Assembly (NCBI GenBank): GCA_013285965.1
Contig: JABDGQ010000011.1
Coordinates: forward strand, 1 to 43,231
Length of the DNA: 43,231 nucleotides
Reading direction: 5' to 3'
Source of the DNA: Chlamydiota bacterium
GTDB taxonomy: Bacteria; Chlamydiota; Chlamydiia; Chlamydiales; Parachlamydiaceae
The position numbers and the translations under genes are program-made. A model generated the notes under the pieces. The model did not search any database. It was given only the letters and a program-made list of their open reading frames with translations, and was not told the DNA's origin. Within the stretch, counting starts at the first letter, position 1, and every line of letters begins with the position of its first letter. Positions 8,498-16,864 of the stretch are shown in pieces.

Positions 8498-9610
8498 TTA
8501 ATACATACGTTGTATTTCATATTCTGAGTGCTCATGGCTATTAAAAATAGCTTCATCTGGATCATTAATTTCATCATCAGGTACATCCCACGCCTCTTCA
8601 GCGGCATTGCAAAAGATTAAACGGCCTGATGAGGTAGTTTTTGCCGATAGAACGTATGCTTTTGTCACTTTTCCAATAAAAGGAGCTCCTTCATTTACTA
8701 CCACCATTGTGCCATCATCAAGATAGCCAATACCTTGACGGGCTTCTTTACCGATACGTTGAATTTTTATATTAATAGATTCGCCTGCTTGCATTACTGG
8801 TTTTAAAGCATTTGAGAGTACATGGATATTAATGATTTTAACACCCTCAATAGAAGCTTGTTGGATACGATTTACATCGCTAGTAATCACATAAGTATCT
8901 AAAAAGCGTGCCAAGCGAACCATTTTAGCTGTTAGATCCTTAATTTCAGGAAAATCAGTATCAACATAACGGAGATTTAAATTTGGTAAATTGTCTAATT
9001 TTTTCAAAACATCAATGGCTCGTTTTGCTTTAATTTTAATGACATCATCTTTGGAATCAGCTTGAATATAAAGTTCATGTAATGCAAAACGAGGCATAAT
9101 TAGATGATGGTCTAAAAGCCCTGAAGATGCTAGATCTATGATGCGTTGATCGGATAAGATTGATATATCGACGAGAATGTCTTTTTTCTTTTGTGTAAAT
9201 GGCTGAAATTCAACAAATGGTATGCTAAGGTGCAAAGTGTCAGCCGATTGAATCGTCAACATTAAACCACAATAAGTAGTGATAATAAAAATCAAAAATC
9301 GCATGGGCATTAAATAATCGGCACTAGTATCTAGCCCTAAAATAGCTTGTAAAGAAAATAGTATCACTTGCGTCATACAATAGCCGGCTAATAATCCTAA
9401 TATCATCAAATTAAATGTTCTCAGATTAGTTTTTCGTAGAATTCTTTGTGCACCAATTAAAATAGCTGATAAAATTAGCCCACTCAAAGCACCTAAAGTA
9501 ATATTTACCCAATTCACACCTGTGGGTATTATTCGTACAGCAGTATTAACGCAAAATAAAATGCATATAACTGAAAACATCCATTGTGATAACGATAATG
9601 AAGCTCCCAT
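8498..9610 (-). CDS. Membrane-anchored PIN/TRAM domain protein (YacL-like)
   Basis: A 370-residue protein with about four N-terminal membrane helices (residues 1-115), a PIN-type nuclease domain (about 140-265) and a C-terminal TRAM domain (about 280-345). The PIN domain starts DILVDISILSDQRIIDL and contains further acidic positions in TYVITSDVNRIQQAS, matching the metal-binding acidic residues of PIN nucleases. The TRAM part has the GIGYLDDGTMVVVN core expected of an RNA-binding barrel. This is the architecture of Bacillus YacL; its substrate is not established. ATG at 9610, preceded by AAGGA about 10 bases away. Operon with acpS 6 bases downstream. Confidence 0.88.
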   Translation of the reverse strand: MGASLSLSQWMFSVICILFCVNTAVRIIPTGVNWVNITLGALSGLILSAILIGAQRILRKTNLRTFNLMILGLLAGYCMTQVILFSLQAILGLDTSADYLMPMRFLIFIITTYCGLMLTIQSADTLHLSIPFVEFQPFTQKKKDILVDISILSDQRIIDLASSGLLDHHLIMPRFALHELYIQADSKDDVIKIKAKRAIDVLKKLDNLPNLNLRYVDTDFPEIKDLTAKMVRLARFLDTYVITSDVNRIQQASIEGVKIINIHVLSNALKPVMQAGESINIKIQRIGKEARQGIGYLDDGTMVVVNEGAPFIGKVTKAYVLSAKTTSSGRLIFCNAAEEAWDVPDDEINDPDEAIFNSHEHSEYEIQRMY

Positions 9611-9957
9611 GATCTAATCTTTCCTTAAAGCAAAGTTGAAATTGATTTATAACTCGAAGGTGCTGTTACAGCCTTGAGATGAAAATTTATTTACACAATC
9701 TTAGCAAAACGTTAATTTATTGTATACCCAAACAGGCTATTGTTTTGGTATAAATAATTACAATATTATTAACCTGAATTTTGTTTTTTCATCCAATGGA
9801 CTTGTCAAAGAAATTAATATTGTACTGATACAGGTTTTTGATACACATGTGTTTTCAAGCTAATTCAGAAAAAAAACTCAAAGCTTGCACGTAAGCAAAT
9901 TAATTTGCCAAAATTATGACAATTTCACAAAAAAGTCTATTCTAAAAAAAGGTTTGT
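9611..9957. other. Divergent intergenic region with half-repeat
   Basis: Gap of 347 bases between two divergently transcribed genes. It holds the AAGGA ribosome site of the PIN/TRAM gene, and at 9771-9801 a left half of the family 3 repeat (AACCTGAATTTTGTTTTTTC) without a clean partner. Promoters for both genes should lie here, but I see no convincing -35/-10 pair and no ORF of interest. Confidence 0.5.
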
Positions 9958-10452
9958 ATGTTTAAAGTCTCGCGCAAAACATTAATACTCTTATCTGGCG
10001 GCATTTGGCTGATGATTGGTTGTATGCTTTTGTTTTTAGGTTTGAATTTTATTATAGCATCTGTTTATTCAATCAATTTTAACACTCTTCATTTACCGGT
10101 GTTACATTTTTTAAATTACTATATTACCTCATCACAATATGCGGCCGCCTTATGGGTGTTTTTTGCGATTGCTATTGGGTCTTTAAAGGGGCGCTTTGTT
10201 TTTGCCAAAACTGTACGCCGTAGTGTTGATCGCATTCTCTCTTTGCCTGATCCAATTACCCTTGGTAAAATATATGCTAAGTCTTATTATCTATTATTAC
10301 TAGTCATGGTTTTTCTAGGCTTCTTAATGAGATTTACCCCCCTTGATGTGAGAGGTGGCGTGGATGTAATAGTAGGAGCGGCCCTCATTCAAGGAGCATT
10401 CCTTTATTTTCATTATGCTTGGCAATTACATCGCTCTCAAAACAGAGCTTAG
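9958..10452 (+). CDS. Small four-helix membrane protein of unknown function
   Basis: A 164-residue protein with four predicted membrane spans: LILLSGGIWLMIGCMLLFLG near residue 9, one in YAAALWVFFAIAIGSL, one in YLLLLVMVFLGFLM, and one in VDVIVGAALIQGAFLYFHYA. Charged loops (KGRFVFAKTVRRSVDRILS) lie between spans two and three. I do not recognise the family. It stands alone on the plus strand, divergent from the PIN/TRAM-acpS operon and convergent with the hydrolase gene. No clear Shine-Dalgarno precedes the ATG at 9958. Coding character is good and the frame fills the space, so I take it as real. Confidence 0.72.
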   Translation: MFKVSRKTLILLSGGIWLMIGCMLLFLGLNFIIASVYSINFNTLHLPVLHFLNYYITSSQYAAALWVFFAIAIGSLKGRFVFAKTVRRSVDRILSLPDPITLGKIYAKSYYLLLLVMVFLGFLMRFTPLDVRGGVDVIVGAALIQGAFLYFHYAWQLHRSQNRA

Positions 10453-10476
10453 TAACCATAGTAGTTTTGAGTTTAA

Positions 10477-10545
10477 TAACCTGAACTTAGGATTTTTTTA
10501 TCATTTTACGTACTTCAAAGGTGGAAAAACTCAAAGTTTAGGCTA
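10477..10545. repeat. Family 3 hairpin repeat between convergent genes
   Basis: Left arm AACCTGAACTTAGGATTTTTT and right arm AAAAACTCAAAGTTTAGGCT form an imperfect inverted repeat, joined by TTCAAAGGTGGAAAAA, a segment shared with the copies at 2403, 24438 and 27562. Together with the family 2 terminus at 10559 it occupies the convergent gap and probably ends both transcripts. Confidence 0.55.
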
Positions 10546-10558
10546 AAAGCACCATTTA

Positions 10559-10580
10559 AAATTATGCGTAAAGTGAGTTC
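10559..10580. repeat. Family 2 repeat terminus overlapping a gene end
   Basis: AAATTATGCGTAAAGTGAGT matches the AATTATGCGTAAGGTGAGTT terminus at 8098, 16656 (inverted) and 41415 with one difference. On the minus strand it encodes the last residues and stop of the hydrolase gene (N-S-L-Y-A-stop). Confidence 0.6.
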
Positions 10581-12010
10581 TTTAATGCTTTTCCATAAAA
10601 GCTAAATCTACCTGTAGACACTAATGCGATCCATGCTGCTGCTGCTGTGGTATCGCTATGTTCCAAAGCACTCTTATATTTTACTTCAAAAAATTCTTCT
10701 AATAGTTCCTTTCCATACTGATCGGCTAAAGGAGTTGTTTTGAGGCAGTAATAAATTAGATCACATGGATAAAATAAATTATTATAAGGATCATAATGTG
10801 TTCGCAGTGCATTGGTAAAATCGCTAGGTGTTTTACAATGTTGAATAAGCGCCATTTGAGCCTCTTTAGCCAGCGCATATCTTTCTGCAATCGATAATGT
10901 TGATTGATATTTAGAAACATACTCTTCAAGTTGCATGATATTTTGAATGGCGTGCCTTTCTTTGGATCTTGTTAACGTTGCTTGCAGGTATGCTTCAAAT
11001 TGAGCAACGGCAAACTGATCTTTCATCCAGCTTTTGTCGCCATGCACATGATTGGTGGCAATATAAAATGGTGTTTGAAGAGATTTTCGGGCTATTTCCA
11101 TTATTTGCGCCATATGAGAATGGCCAAATAAGGCATCGTTTTGGGCATATATTACACAGGCATTGCCCCTTAAAACTGTGAGTGCGTTAACTGTATTAAT
11201 TTTATATAACAATTTAAATAACAAATTAAACAATATACCAAAAACGGGTATGTAAGTAGAAGGTAGATCAGATAAATTTGCATAGGGATCTACAAAAATA
11301 GGGTTTACATCAGGATGTTCTTCAATGATTGAACCCACCATCCCACTACTCAAAGACTGTCCCAAAAAGAACATATGGTGATCTTCAACGTGCCAATTTT
11401 CCTTAACATAACAATATGTTGAGCGAAGCGCATCTATACATGAGCCTTCAGTAGCCTTTCCTTTGCTAAAACCATGATCAGGAAGGTCAATTAACAGCAG
11501 ATTCATTCCTAGAGCTTGCATACGTTTGCAAAGAGATAACATATTTCCTGGTGAGGTAGCATAGGTGTTATCTTTTCCAAAACATAACACTAATGTTGGT
11601 GCACGATCGGCGACACAAAAGCTTATTCCGTTTATTTCAGTACAATCTTTATCTTGGCTAGCTATTGTCTTGATAGTTACCATAGTTCCTCCCTGCAAGG
11701 GAATGCGTTCATGGGCGCCGGACCAAAACCGCTGCCCTTCGTCTGCTAGATCTTTGGCGCTATAACCGCCACCGCAGCCACCACCTAGGCTCATTTCAAA
11801 AATCCATGGGTCAGTAACTTGGCGCAAGCAATTCATAGCCACATGATAAATGCCTTTTATTAAGCCCAAAGGCAAATTAACTAAATGGGTAATTTTTTCT
11901 CCAAGCGTGCCCAACAATGATGTCTCTATGGGTTTACTTTCCTGCTCTTTAATTTTTGGCAATTCATGTGCTTCAAAGTATTGCTTTGGAATTGCGTTAA
12001 TATTGTTCAT
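10562..12010 (-). CDS. Alpha/beta hydrolase of the chlamydial CHLPS type
   Basis: A 482-residue protein that resembles the CHLPS 43-kDa family (DUF818) of chlamydiae, predicted alpha/beta hydrolases of unknown substrate. A Gly/Cys-rich stretch, LGGGCGGGYSAKDL, lies near residue 75. The core has LLLIDLPDHGFSKG (strand beta-4 region) and FFLGQSLSSGMVGSI, the nucleophile elbow; the elbow reads G-Q-S-L-S rather than G-x-S-x-G. An ATNHVHGDKSW segment offers the likely catalytic His. The C-terminal third (about residues 350-482) is a helical extension absent from minimal hydrolases. ATG at 12010 has a good RBS (AGAGGT). The last codons lie in a dispersed repeat, so the C-terminus may have been altered by insertion. 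It sits where Chlamydia has a second ptsN. Confidence 0.75.
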   Translation of the reverse strand: MNNINAIPKQYFEAHELPKIKEQESKPIETSLLGTLGEKITHLVNLPLGLIKGIYHVAMNCLRQVTDPWIFEMSLGGGCGGGYSAKDLADEGQRFWSGAHERIPLQGGTMVTIKTIASQDKDCTEINGISFCVADRAPTLVLCFGKDNTYATSPGNMLSLCKRMQALGMNLLLIDLPDHGFSKGKATEGSCIDALRSTYCYVKENWHVEDHHMFFLGQSLSSGMVGSIIEEHPDVNPIFVDPYANLSDLPSTYIPVFGILFNLLFKLLYKINTVNALTVLRGNACVIYAQNDALFGHSHMAQIMEIARKSLQTPFYIATNHVHGDKSWMKDQFAVAQFEAYLQATLTRSKERHAIQNIMQLEEYVSKYQSTLSIAERYALAKEAQMALIQHCKTPSDFTNALRTHYDPYNNLFYPCDLIYYCLKTTPLADQYGKELLEEFFEVKYKSALEHSDTTAAAAWIALVSTGRFSFYGKALKNSLYA

Positions 12011-12137
12011 TGCGTACCTCTTTCATATTTAATATAGATAAAATATTATATAATATTTAGATAAATTGCAATAACAATAGATTGAATTAAATTTGAAGAT
12101 TATTCATTAAAGTGAAAAAAACTTAGATTTTAGTTTG

Positions 12138-12590
12138 TCAACCAAAATTGGAGTTAAATAAAGCTATGATTTCATCGGGTTTGTCGGTGGTCAATAATTT
12201 TTTGCGTAAATCCTCATCTTTAATTGTTTTAGTCAAATAAGATAGAAGTTGTAGATATTCAGTTGGTTTATCATCGGGACCACCGATCATAAAAATTAAA
12301 CGTACCGGGGCATCATCTAATGCTTGCCAATCAACAGGCTTGTATAAAATACCTAAAGCTATAAAAAATTGGTTGTATTCCGCTAGTTTGGCATGTGGAA
12401 TAGCTACTCCCATGCCTACCCCAGTAGATACAATTTTCTCACGTTCAATAATAGCGCGATAGAAAGCGTCTTCATCGGATAATTTACCTTTACAATGTAC
12501 ATGGTGAACCATTTGACGCAAAACATCGTTGCGCGTTGTAGCATTGATAAATAAAACCAGCTCAGGACTGAAATATTGAGAAGTATGCAT
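12138..12590 (-). CDS. ptsN: PTS EIIA-type regulatory protein (PtsN-like)
   Basis: Nitrogen-PTS/fructose-type EIIA domain protein of 150 residues. It accepts a phosphate on a histidine and acts as a regulator rather than a sugar importer in bacteria without EIIB/EIIC. The active-site motif is VGMGVAIPHAKL with H66. FMIGGPDDKPTEYLQLLSYL is the other conserved EIIA segment. ATG at 12590. It lies downstream of dut with a 177-base gap. In Chlamydia the corresponding locus has two ptsN genes before dut; here only this one is present. No PTS enzyme I or HPr gene is in the window, so the phosphate donor is unknown. Confidence 0.88.
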   Translation of the reverse strand: MHTSQYFSPELVLFINATTRNDVLRQMVHHVHCKGKLSDEDAFYRAIIEREKIVSTGVGMGVAIPHAKLAEYNQFFIALGILYKPVDWQALDDAPVRLIFMIGGPDDKPTEYLQLLSYLTKTIKDEDLRKKLLTTDKPDEIIALFNSNFG

Positions 12591-12767
12591 TTGTGCAAAA
12601 TTCCATTAATTAGACTTATGATAAGAAGAGTCTATAGGAAAATAGTATTAAAATTTGGGCATTATTATATTTGCCTGCTAAAATTATTTTTAAGCAAAGC
12701 TAGATTTTTTATGGCAAAAGTTATTTATTCGCATATATTTTGCGAAAGTTTGAACATATGAAAATGT

Positions 12768-13226
12768 TCAATGCCTACCTGTATGCCCAAAACCACTGGC
12801 ATTGCGCATTGTTGTCTCTAATTCTGTACATACGACAAAATTGGCCATAAATACTGGTGCTAAGACAAGTTGAGCGATGCGCATACCATGAAGAATTGTA
12901 AAAGGGAGCAAACCGTGATTAATTAAAATTATTTTTATCTCACCACGATAATCAGAATCTATGGTGCCAGGAGCATTAAGAACGGTGATTTGATTATTTA
13001 AAGCTAATCCGCTACGTGGACGTACTTGAATTTCATATCCTTTTGGAATAGCTACGCGGATACCAGTTGGAATAAGAGCTGATTGTCCCGCTGGCAGTAC
13101 TACCGTTTCTTTTAAATTGGCTTTAACGTCGGCACCCACTGCACCATCTGTCATGTAAAAAGGAAGTAGCTCCTGATCTTCAATTGCTATGGGAACATTT
13201 ATGGCATTATTTTCATTATGAGACAT
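12768..13226 (-). CDS. dut: dUTP diphosphatase (dUTPase)
   Basis: Hydrolyses dUTP to dUMP and pyrophosphate, keeping uracil out of DNA and feeding dTMP synthesis. The 152 residues fit the homotrimeric class. All five motifs are visible: [35 protein letters not shown] (with the catalytic Asp of motif 3), [11 protein letters not shown], and the C-terminal [10 protein letters not shown] that closes over the nucleotide. ATG at 13226, 13 bases after the accD stop, so the two genes are one operon. Confidence 0.97.
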   Translation of the reverse strand: MSHNENNAINVPIAIEDQELLPFYMTDGAVGADVKANLKETVVLPAGQSALIPTGIRVAIPKGYEIQVRPRSGLALNNQITVLNAPGTIDSDYRGEIKIILINHGLLPFTILHGMRIAQLVLAPVFMANFVVCTELETTMRNASGFGHTGRH

Positions 13227-13239
13227 AAAGATACATTCA

Positions 13240-14169
13240 TTAAATAGTTAATACATAATTTTGCATGCTTTTAGCCAGCTTTAAATTATTATAATCAGCT
13301 GGAGCATGATTTGTTTTCTTTTCATCGATACCACTACACAAATATTCAATAATATTACTCAATTTTTGTCTTAATTCTGGTCTTTTAACAATGCAATCAA
13401 TCATACCGTGCTCAAGCCAAAATTCAGATTTTTGGGCTCTGGAAGGAAGCTTTTGACCGATTGTTTGTTCTATAACGCGCGGGCCAGCAAAGCCAATCAA
13501 AGCATTTGGTTCTGCTATGATGACATCCCCTAAAGCGGCAAATGAAGCTGTGACACCGCCGGTAGTGGGATTAGTTAGAATTGATACATAAGGTACCCCA
13601 GCCTCATCTAATTTTGCCAATGCGCCGGCTGTTTTTGCCATTTGCATAAGTGATAAAATAGATTCTTGCATACGAGCACCACCTGAAGTGGAAACTATTA
13701 CTAAAGGTATTCTAAATTGTTGAGCATATTCGATTAAACGGGTTAATCGTTCGCCCACCACAGAGCCCATTGAGCCACCCATGAAATTAAAATCCATCAC
13801 TCCTAAAGCCACTGGACGAGTGTTTATTGTGCAATGGCCAACAATTACGGCTTCGTTATTACCAGATTTTTCTTTGGCATTGACCACTCTTTTTATATAA
13901 CTTTCCGTATCTACAAATTCCAGGGCATCTTGTGTTGTCAGTTGATCAAACAAACGTTGAAAAGAATTTGGATCGGACAAGCTTTTAATTCTTTCCTCTG
14001 TGGATAGACGATAATGATAGTCACACTTTGGACAACAATTTTGATTATGTTCAAGTTCATTCATGTGGATTAATTCGCTACAATGCGTGCATTTTAGCCA
14101 TCCACTAAACCCATCTTTTTTAGATGTTTGGATTTTTATTTTTGGTTTATCGCGCGAAAATAATCCCAT
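13240..14169 (-). CDS. accD: Acetyl-CoA carboxylase carboxyltransferase subunit beta
   Basis: Beta subunit of the carboxyltransferase that makes malonyl-CoA for fatty acid synthesis, working with AccA in the cytosol. A four-cysteine zinc ribbon (CTHC...CPKC) lies in residues 24-49, followed by the crotonase-like fold with [39 protein letters not shown] and [14 protein letters not shown] choose the ATG at 14169 ([11 protein letters not shown]), which has GAGAG just before it and matches the usual AccD N-terminus; a GTG three codons upstream at 14178 is possible. The 309 residues are normal length. Operon with dut downstream; sodA lies upstream across a 250-base gap with a long inverted repeat. 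Confidence 0.96.
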   Translation of the reverse strand: MGLFSRDKPKIKIQTSKKDGFSGWLKCTHCSELIHMNELEHNQNCCPKCDYHYRLSTEERIKSLSDPNSFQRLFDQLTTQDALEFVDTESYIKRVVNAKEKSGNNEAVIVGHCTINTRPVALGVMDFNFMGGSMGSVVGERLTRLIEYAQQFRIPLVIVSTSGGARMQESILSLMQMAKTAGALAKLDEAGVPYVSILTNPTTGGVTASFAALGDVIIAEPNALIGFAGPRVIEQTIGQKLPSRAQKSEFWLEHGMIDCIVKRPELRQKLSNIIEYLCSGIDEKKTNHAPADYNNLKLAKSMQNYVLTI

Positions 14170-14333
14170 TTCTCTCACTTAAAATTGTATTAATACTTTT
14201 GAGGTTAACATAAAAATAGATTATCCTATTTCTTGTTAAAGAGTCTAACTAATTATAATCATAAATAAATTTAAGGCAATTTTTTTATAAATTATTTTAG
14301 CATTAAGTTTTTTGTTATTAACTCAGGTGATTA

Positions 14334-14416
14334 TGTTTGCATAATTGCATAGCGTATTAAATTAAAGGTTTTTATTAATCGATATCAATTTTTTTAGCCA
14401 GGCAATTATGCAAACA
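14334..14416. repeat. Perfect 15-bp inverted repeat after sodA
   Basis: TGTTTGCATAATTGC (14334-14348) and GCAATTATGCAAACA (14402-14416) are perfect inverted arms with a 53-base AT-rich interior containing a T run. It begins 3 bases past the sodA stop. It could be the sodA terminator, a small mobile element, or a protein-binding site upstream of accD. Confidence 0.6.
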
Positions 14417-14419
14417 AAG

Positions 14420-15061
14420 TTATGAACGTGCTTTTGCAAAACGTTCGGTAACATTTTTCCAATTAACAATCTCAAAGATCTTTTTTACATAATCGGCGCG
14501 CACATTTTTATATTGCAGATAATAAGCGTGTTCCCAAACGTCGATACCCAGAAGAGGTATTAGCCCTTTAGCGTGTAAAGGATCTTGATTTTCACAGGTA
14601 GTGATCACCAGTCTATTTAATGCTTTATCAAAACCTAACCAACCCCAACCAGATCCTTGAATGGCTATACTTTGTGCACTAAGCACCTCTATGCAGCGTT
14701 GTAAGGATCCGAAAGTGCTTTTAATGGCATCTGCTAGTTCTCCTTCAGGAGGTCGGCCACCTTCTTGATTTTGTGGAGATAGATTGGTCCAAAAAATAGA
14801 ATGATTGAGATGCCCGCCACCATTGAATTTTATAGCGGATAACAATGCACTCATCGCGCTTAAATCTTGTTGTTTTTGTGCTACATCAAATTTTTTAAGG
14901 GCATCATTTAAATTATTGATATACGTTTTATGATGTTTTTCATAATGTAGAGTCATGATTTCAGTACTGATAATTGGTTCTAAAGCACTGAATTCATATG
15001 GTAATGGTGCTTGTTGATAGATTGGCGGCTGAGAATTTTCCTGCGAATTAGAAGTACTCAT
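14420..15061 (-). CDS. sodA: Superoxide dismutase (Fe/Mn type)
   Basis: Dismutates superoxide to oxygen and peroxide in the cytosol. The metal-ligand set is visible: H39 in [12 protein letters not shown], a His in [10 protein letters not shown], and Asp and His in [15 protein letters not shown]. The central [11 protein letters not shown] motif is typical of the family. Whether it uses iron or manganese cannot be decided by eye. At 213 residues it carries a Ser/Gln/Pro-rich N-terminal tail of about 20 residues before the usual start of the domain; no signal peptide is evident. ATG at 15061, behind a good sigma-70-like promoter. Gene order with accD, dut and ptsN matches the Chlamydia block. 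Confidence 0.95.
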   Translation of the reverse strand: MSTSNSQENSQPPIYQQAPLPYEFSALEPIISTEIMTLHYEKHHKTYINNLNDALKKFDVAQKQQDLSAMSALLSAIKFNGGGHLNHSIFWTNLSPQNQEGGRPPEGELADAIKSTFGSLQRCIEVLSAQSIAIQGSGWGWLGFDKALNRLVITTCENQDPLHAKGLIPLLGIDVWEHAYYLQYKNVRADYVKKIFEIVNWKNVTERFAKARS

Positions 15062-15134
15062 AAAAATCTCCAGAATTATGTAAGGGCATTAAAAAACCTT
15101 GCTAAGACATTTAATCACACATATTGTCGCTGAG

Positions 15135-15163
15135 TATATAGCAGCTAATTTTATAAACGTCAA
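15135..15163 (-). promoter_or_regulatory. Sigma-70-type promoter of sodA
   Basis: On the minus strand TTGACG (15158-15163), a 17-base spacer and TATATA (15135-15140), about 74 bases before the sodA ATG. Spacing is ideal and five of six -35 bases match consensus. Confidence 0.6.
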
Positions 15164-15221
15164 CAAAGCAAAAGATAAAAAAGAAAAAAACAAAATAATA
15201 ACTAGCAGTTGAGAGGTGCAA

Positions 15222-15500
15222 ATGCGTCGATTAAAAACAGCTCAATATAAAATGATAGAGCAAACTAAACCTTTTGTTGATCAAGTTCTGCAATTTCAAA
15301 TTCCCCAGGCAATCGCTGATTCCGATAAAGAACAGGCTTTAAATTATCGACTTAGGGACGGAAGTGAATTAAGGCAGATCGATGAGGCTGAGTTAACTAA
15401 AGCTATGAATGAGATACAAAAAACACATGCGGCTTGGAAAAAAATGCAATCTAAATTACAGGATAAATTACAAGATAAGCTACAAAATTCAGGTCGTTAA
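15222..15500 (+). CDS. Small charged hypothetical protein
   Basis: A 92-residue, soluble, highly charged protein without signal peptide or membrane span. The ATG at 15222 follows GAGAGG at the right distance; a GTG two codons earlier overlaps that site and is less likely. The C-terminal part is predicted helical and coiled (EIQKTHAAWKKMQSKLQDKL) and ends in the short tandem repeat LQDKLQDKLQ. I do not recognise a family. It is divergent from sodA and 26 bases upstream of an outer-membrane protein gene, so it may be co-transcribed with it. Confidence 0.65.
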   Translation: MRRLKTAQYKMIEQTKPFVDQVLQFQIPQAIADSDKEQALNYRLRDGSELRQIDEAELTKAMNEIQKTHAAWKKMQSKLQDKLQDKLQNSGR

Positions 15501-15526
15501 CCAAATTATGGTAAAAGTTAAAATCA

Positions 15527-16642
15527 ATGTTGCTAATTATGAAATTCTTTCTATCGGTCCACTGTAGCGCAGTTTTAGTTGTAATTTTAATTATGACAAA
15601 TACAGTAACAGCTGCGGAAGATAATAGCACAACTATTTCCGCAGAAACTTCTACTACTAATGGTGAGACTAATACCAATATGTCTACTTCAGCACAAGCT
15701 AAAGAAGAGTTGAAAAATGAGCATAAAGAACACACCGCTGCAACATCTTCTACAGAAAGTAAAGAGAATAAAGATTCTACCTCAGCAACTTCGACAGCAG
15801 AGAAACAAAAAAATGATAAGGCTGAAACTGCCACTCCAGCTACCTCAAAATTAGCCAAAGTTGGAAATTTGGCATTTCCTGTCTCACAACAACCCACACC
15901 GCTTATTTCTTTTGGTCAAAATCTACTGGCCGCTGAGCAGGCTGAATTTAAGATAGAGGCTAAGAAAATACAATGGAAAAACGGGTATTTGATAGAATGG
16001 GCTAACTCGCTTACATATGGATTTTCTGATATTTGCTCTCTCTTTATTCATTATCCCACCATTGTTCGTCAGCGTGAAGGAGCTCATCATACTTCAGGGG
16101 TAGAGGATGTAATTATTCAAGGGGAATATGCTCCATATACTAAAGAATATGTGACCCGTTACGATCAGCTCACAATCGTTGGTAATGTTACTATTCCTAC
16201 TGGGAAAGTTAATCGACAAATACCTACTGGCGTAGGTGCTAACTCTTTTTTTATTGGTTTTACCTATTCACGCATGAGCATCAATTGGTTTGATTTTACA
16301 TCTTATGGTGTCATATTGAATGGATCGAGTCATTGTACTCGATATGGCAATCAGTTTTTATATCAATATGGTATTGGTAGACGAATTTGGAATTCAAAAG
16401 ATTGGCTTTTTGACTGGATGATTGAAATTAACGGACAATATGCCCAACGGGATCGAATCAAGGGCGCTATTGATTGTAACTCAGGGGGTAATATTATTTA
16501 CTTGGTCCCATCGCTGTTTTTATCTTATAAAAAACATTTTGTAGCACAAGTTGGTGCTGGAGGGGTTGTTTTTCAACAATTGAATGGAAAACAAAACAGA
16601 TATAGTTACGTGCTTGATTTGCAAATATCATGGAGTTTTTAA
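15527..16642 (+). CDS. Putative outer-membrane beta-barrel protein with Thr/Ser/Glu-rich linker
   Basis: A 371-residue exported protein, family not recognised. A signal peptide spans about residues 1-29 (HCSAVLVVILIMTNTVTA, then AED); the start may be the ATG at 15527 or the one at 15539. Residues 30-110 are a low-complexity hydrophilic linker rich in Thr, Ser, Glu and Lys (TTNGETNTNMSTSAQAKEE). Residues 140-371 have beta-barrel character: alternating strands, many Tyr/Trp/Gly, and a C-terminal DLQISWSF ending in Phe, the usual BAM-recognition end. Motif VTIPTGKVNRQIPTGVG suggests a transporter-like barrel, as in some phenol/MetA-type porins, but that is a guess. It is followed by a repeat-rich gap and htrA. 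Confidence 0.75.
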   Translation: MLLIMKFFLSVHCSAVLVVILIMTNTVTAAEDNSTTISAETSTTNGETNTNMSTSAQAKEELKNEHKEHTAATSSTESKENKDSTSATSTAEKQKNDKAETATPATSKLAKVGNLAFPVSQQPTPLISFGQNLLAAEQAEFKIEAKKIQWKNGYLIEWANSLTYGFSDICSLFIHYPTIVRQREGAHHTSGVEDVIIQGEYAPYTKEYVTRYDQLTIVGNVTIPTGKVNRQIPTGVGANSFFIGFTYSRMSINWFDFTSYGVILNGSSHCTRYGNQFLYQYGIGRRIWNSKDWLFDWMIEINGQYAQRDRIKGAIDCNSGGNIIYLVPSLFLSYKKHFVAQVGAGGVVFQQLNGKQNRYSYVLDLQISWSF

Positions 16643-16655
16643 AAAATCTGAGTTT

Positions 16656-16739
16656 TAACTCACCTTACGCATAATTTGATGTTTTTTGAGTAGATTTGAT
16701 TCCAAAAAAGAGCCATTTTAACAATTTGAAAGAAGTCTA
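16656..16739. repeat. Composite repeat: family 2 end joined to family 1 end
   Basis: Starts with TAACTCACCTTACGCATAAT (family 2 terminus) and ends with GAAAGAAGTCTA at 16728-16739 (family 1 terminus). The interior 16679-16708 (ATGTTTTTTGAGTAGATTTG, then ATTCC) repeats 18456-18486 with one difference by eye. It lies 13 bases after the outer-membrane protein stop. Confidence 0.65.
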
Positions 16740-16742
16740 ATA

Positions 16743-16771
16743 TTGATATAATAAGTAATATTCAATAATAT
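16743..16771 (+). promoter_or_regulatory. Candidate promoter of htrA
   Basis: TTGATA (16743-16748), 17-base spacer, TAATAT (16766-16771), directly after the repeat. The expected start of transcription is about 85 bases before the preferred ATG at 16865. The region is very AT-rich, so chance matches are possible. Confidence 0.4.
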
Positions 16772-16864
16772 ACTTGATATCTTCTCAAACCCCATTTGCT
16801 TGTTAAAAAGGCAAAGCTCAGTTTAAAAGATAATTTTACAACAATTTTAATTGTAGGTGTGCTT

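Noticed and set aside
15451-15897. 148-codon minus-strand frame rich in Val/Ser
   Set aside because: Antisense to the Thr/Glu-rich linker of the outer-membrane protein; its hydrophobicity comes from the complementary codons.
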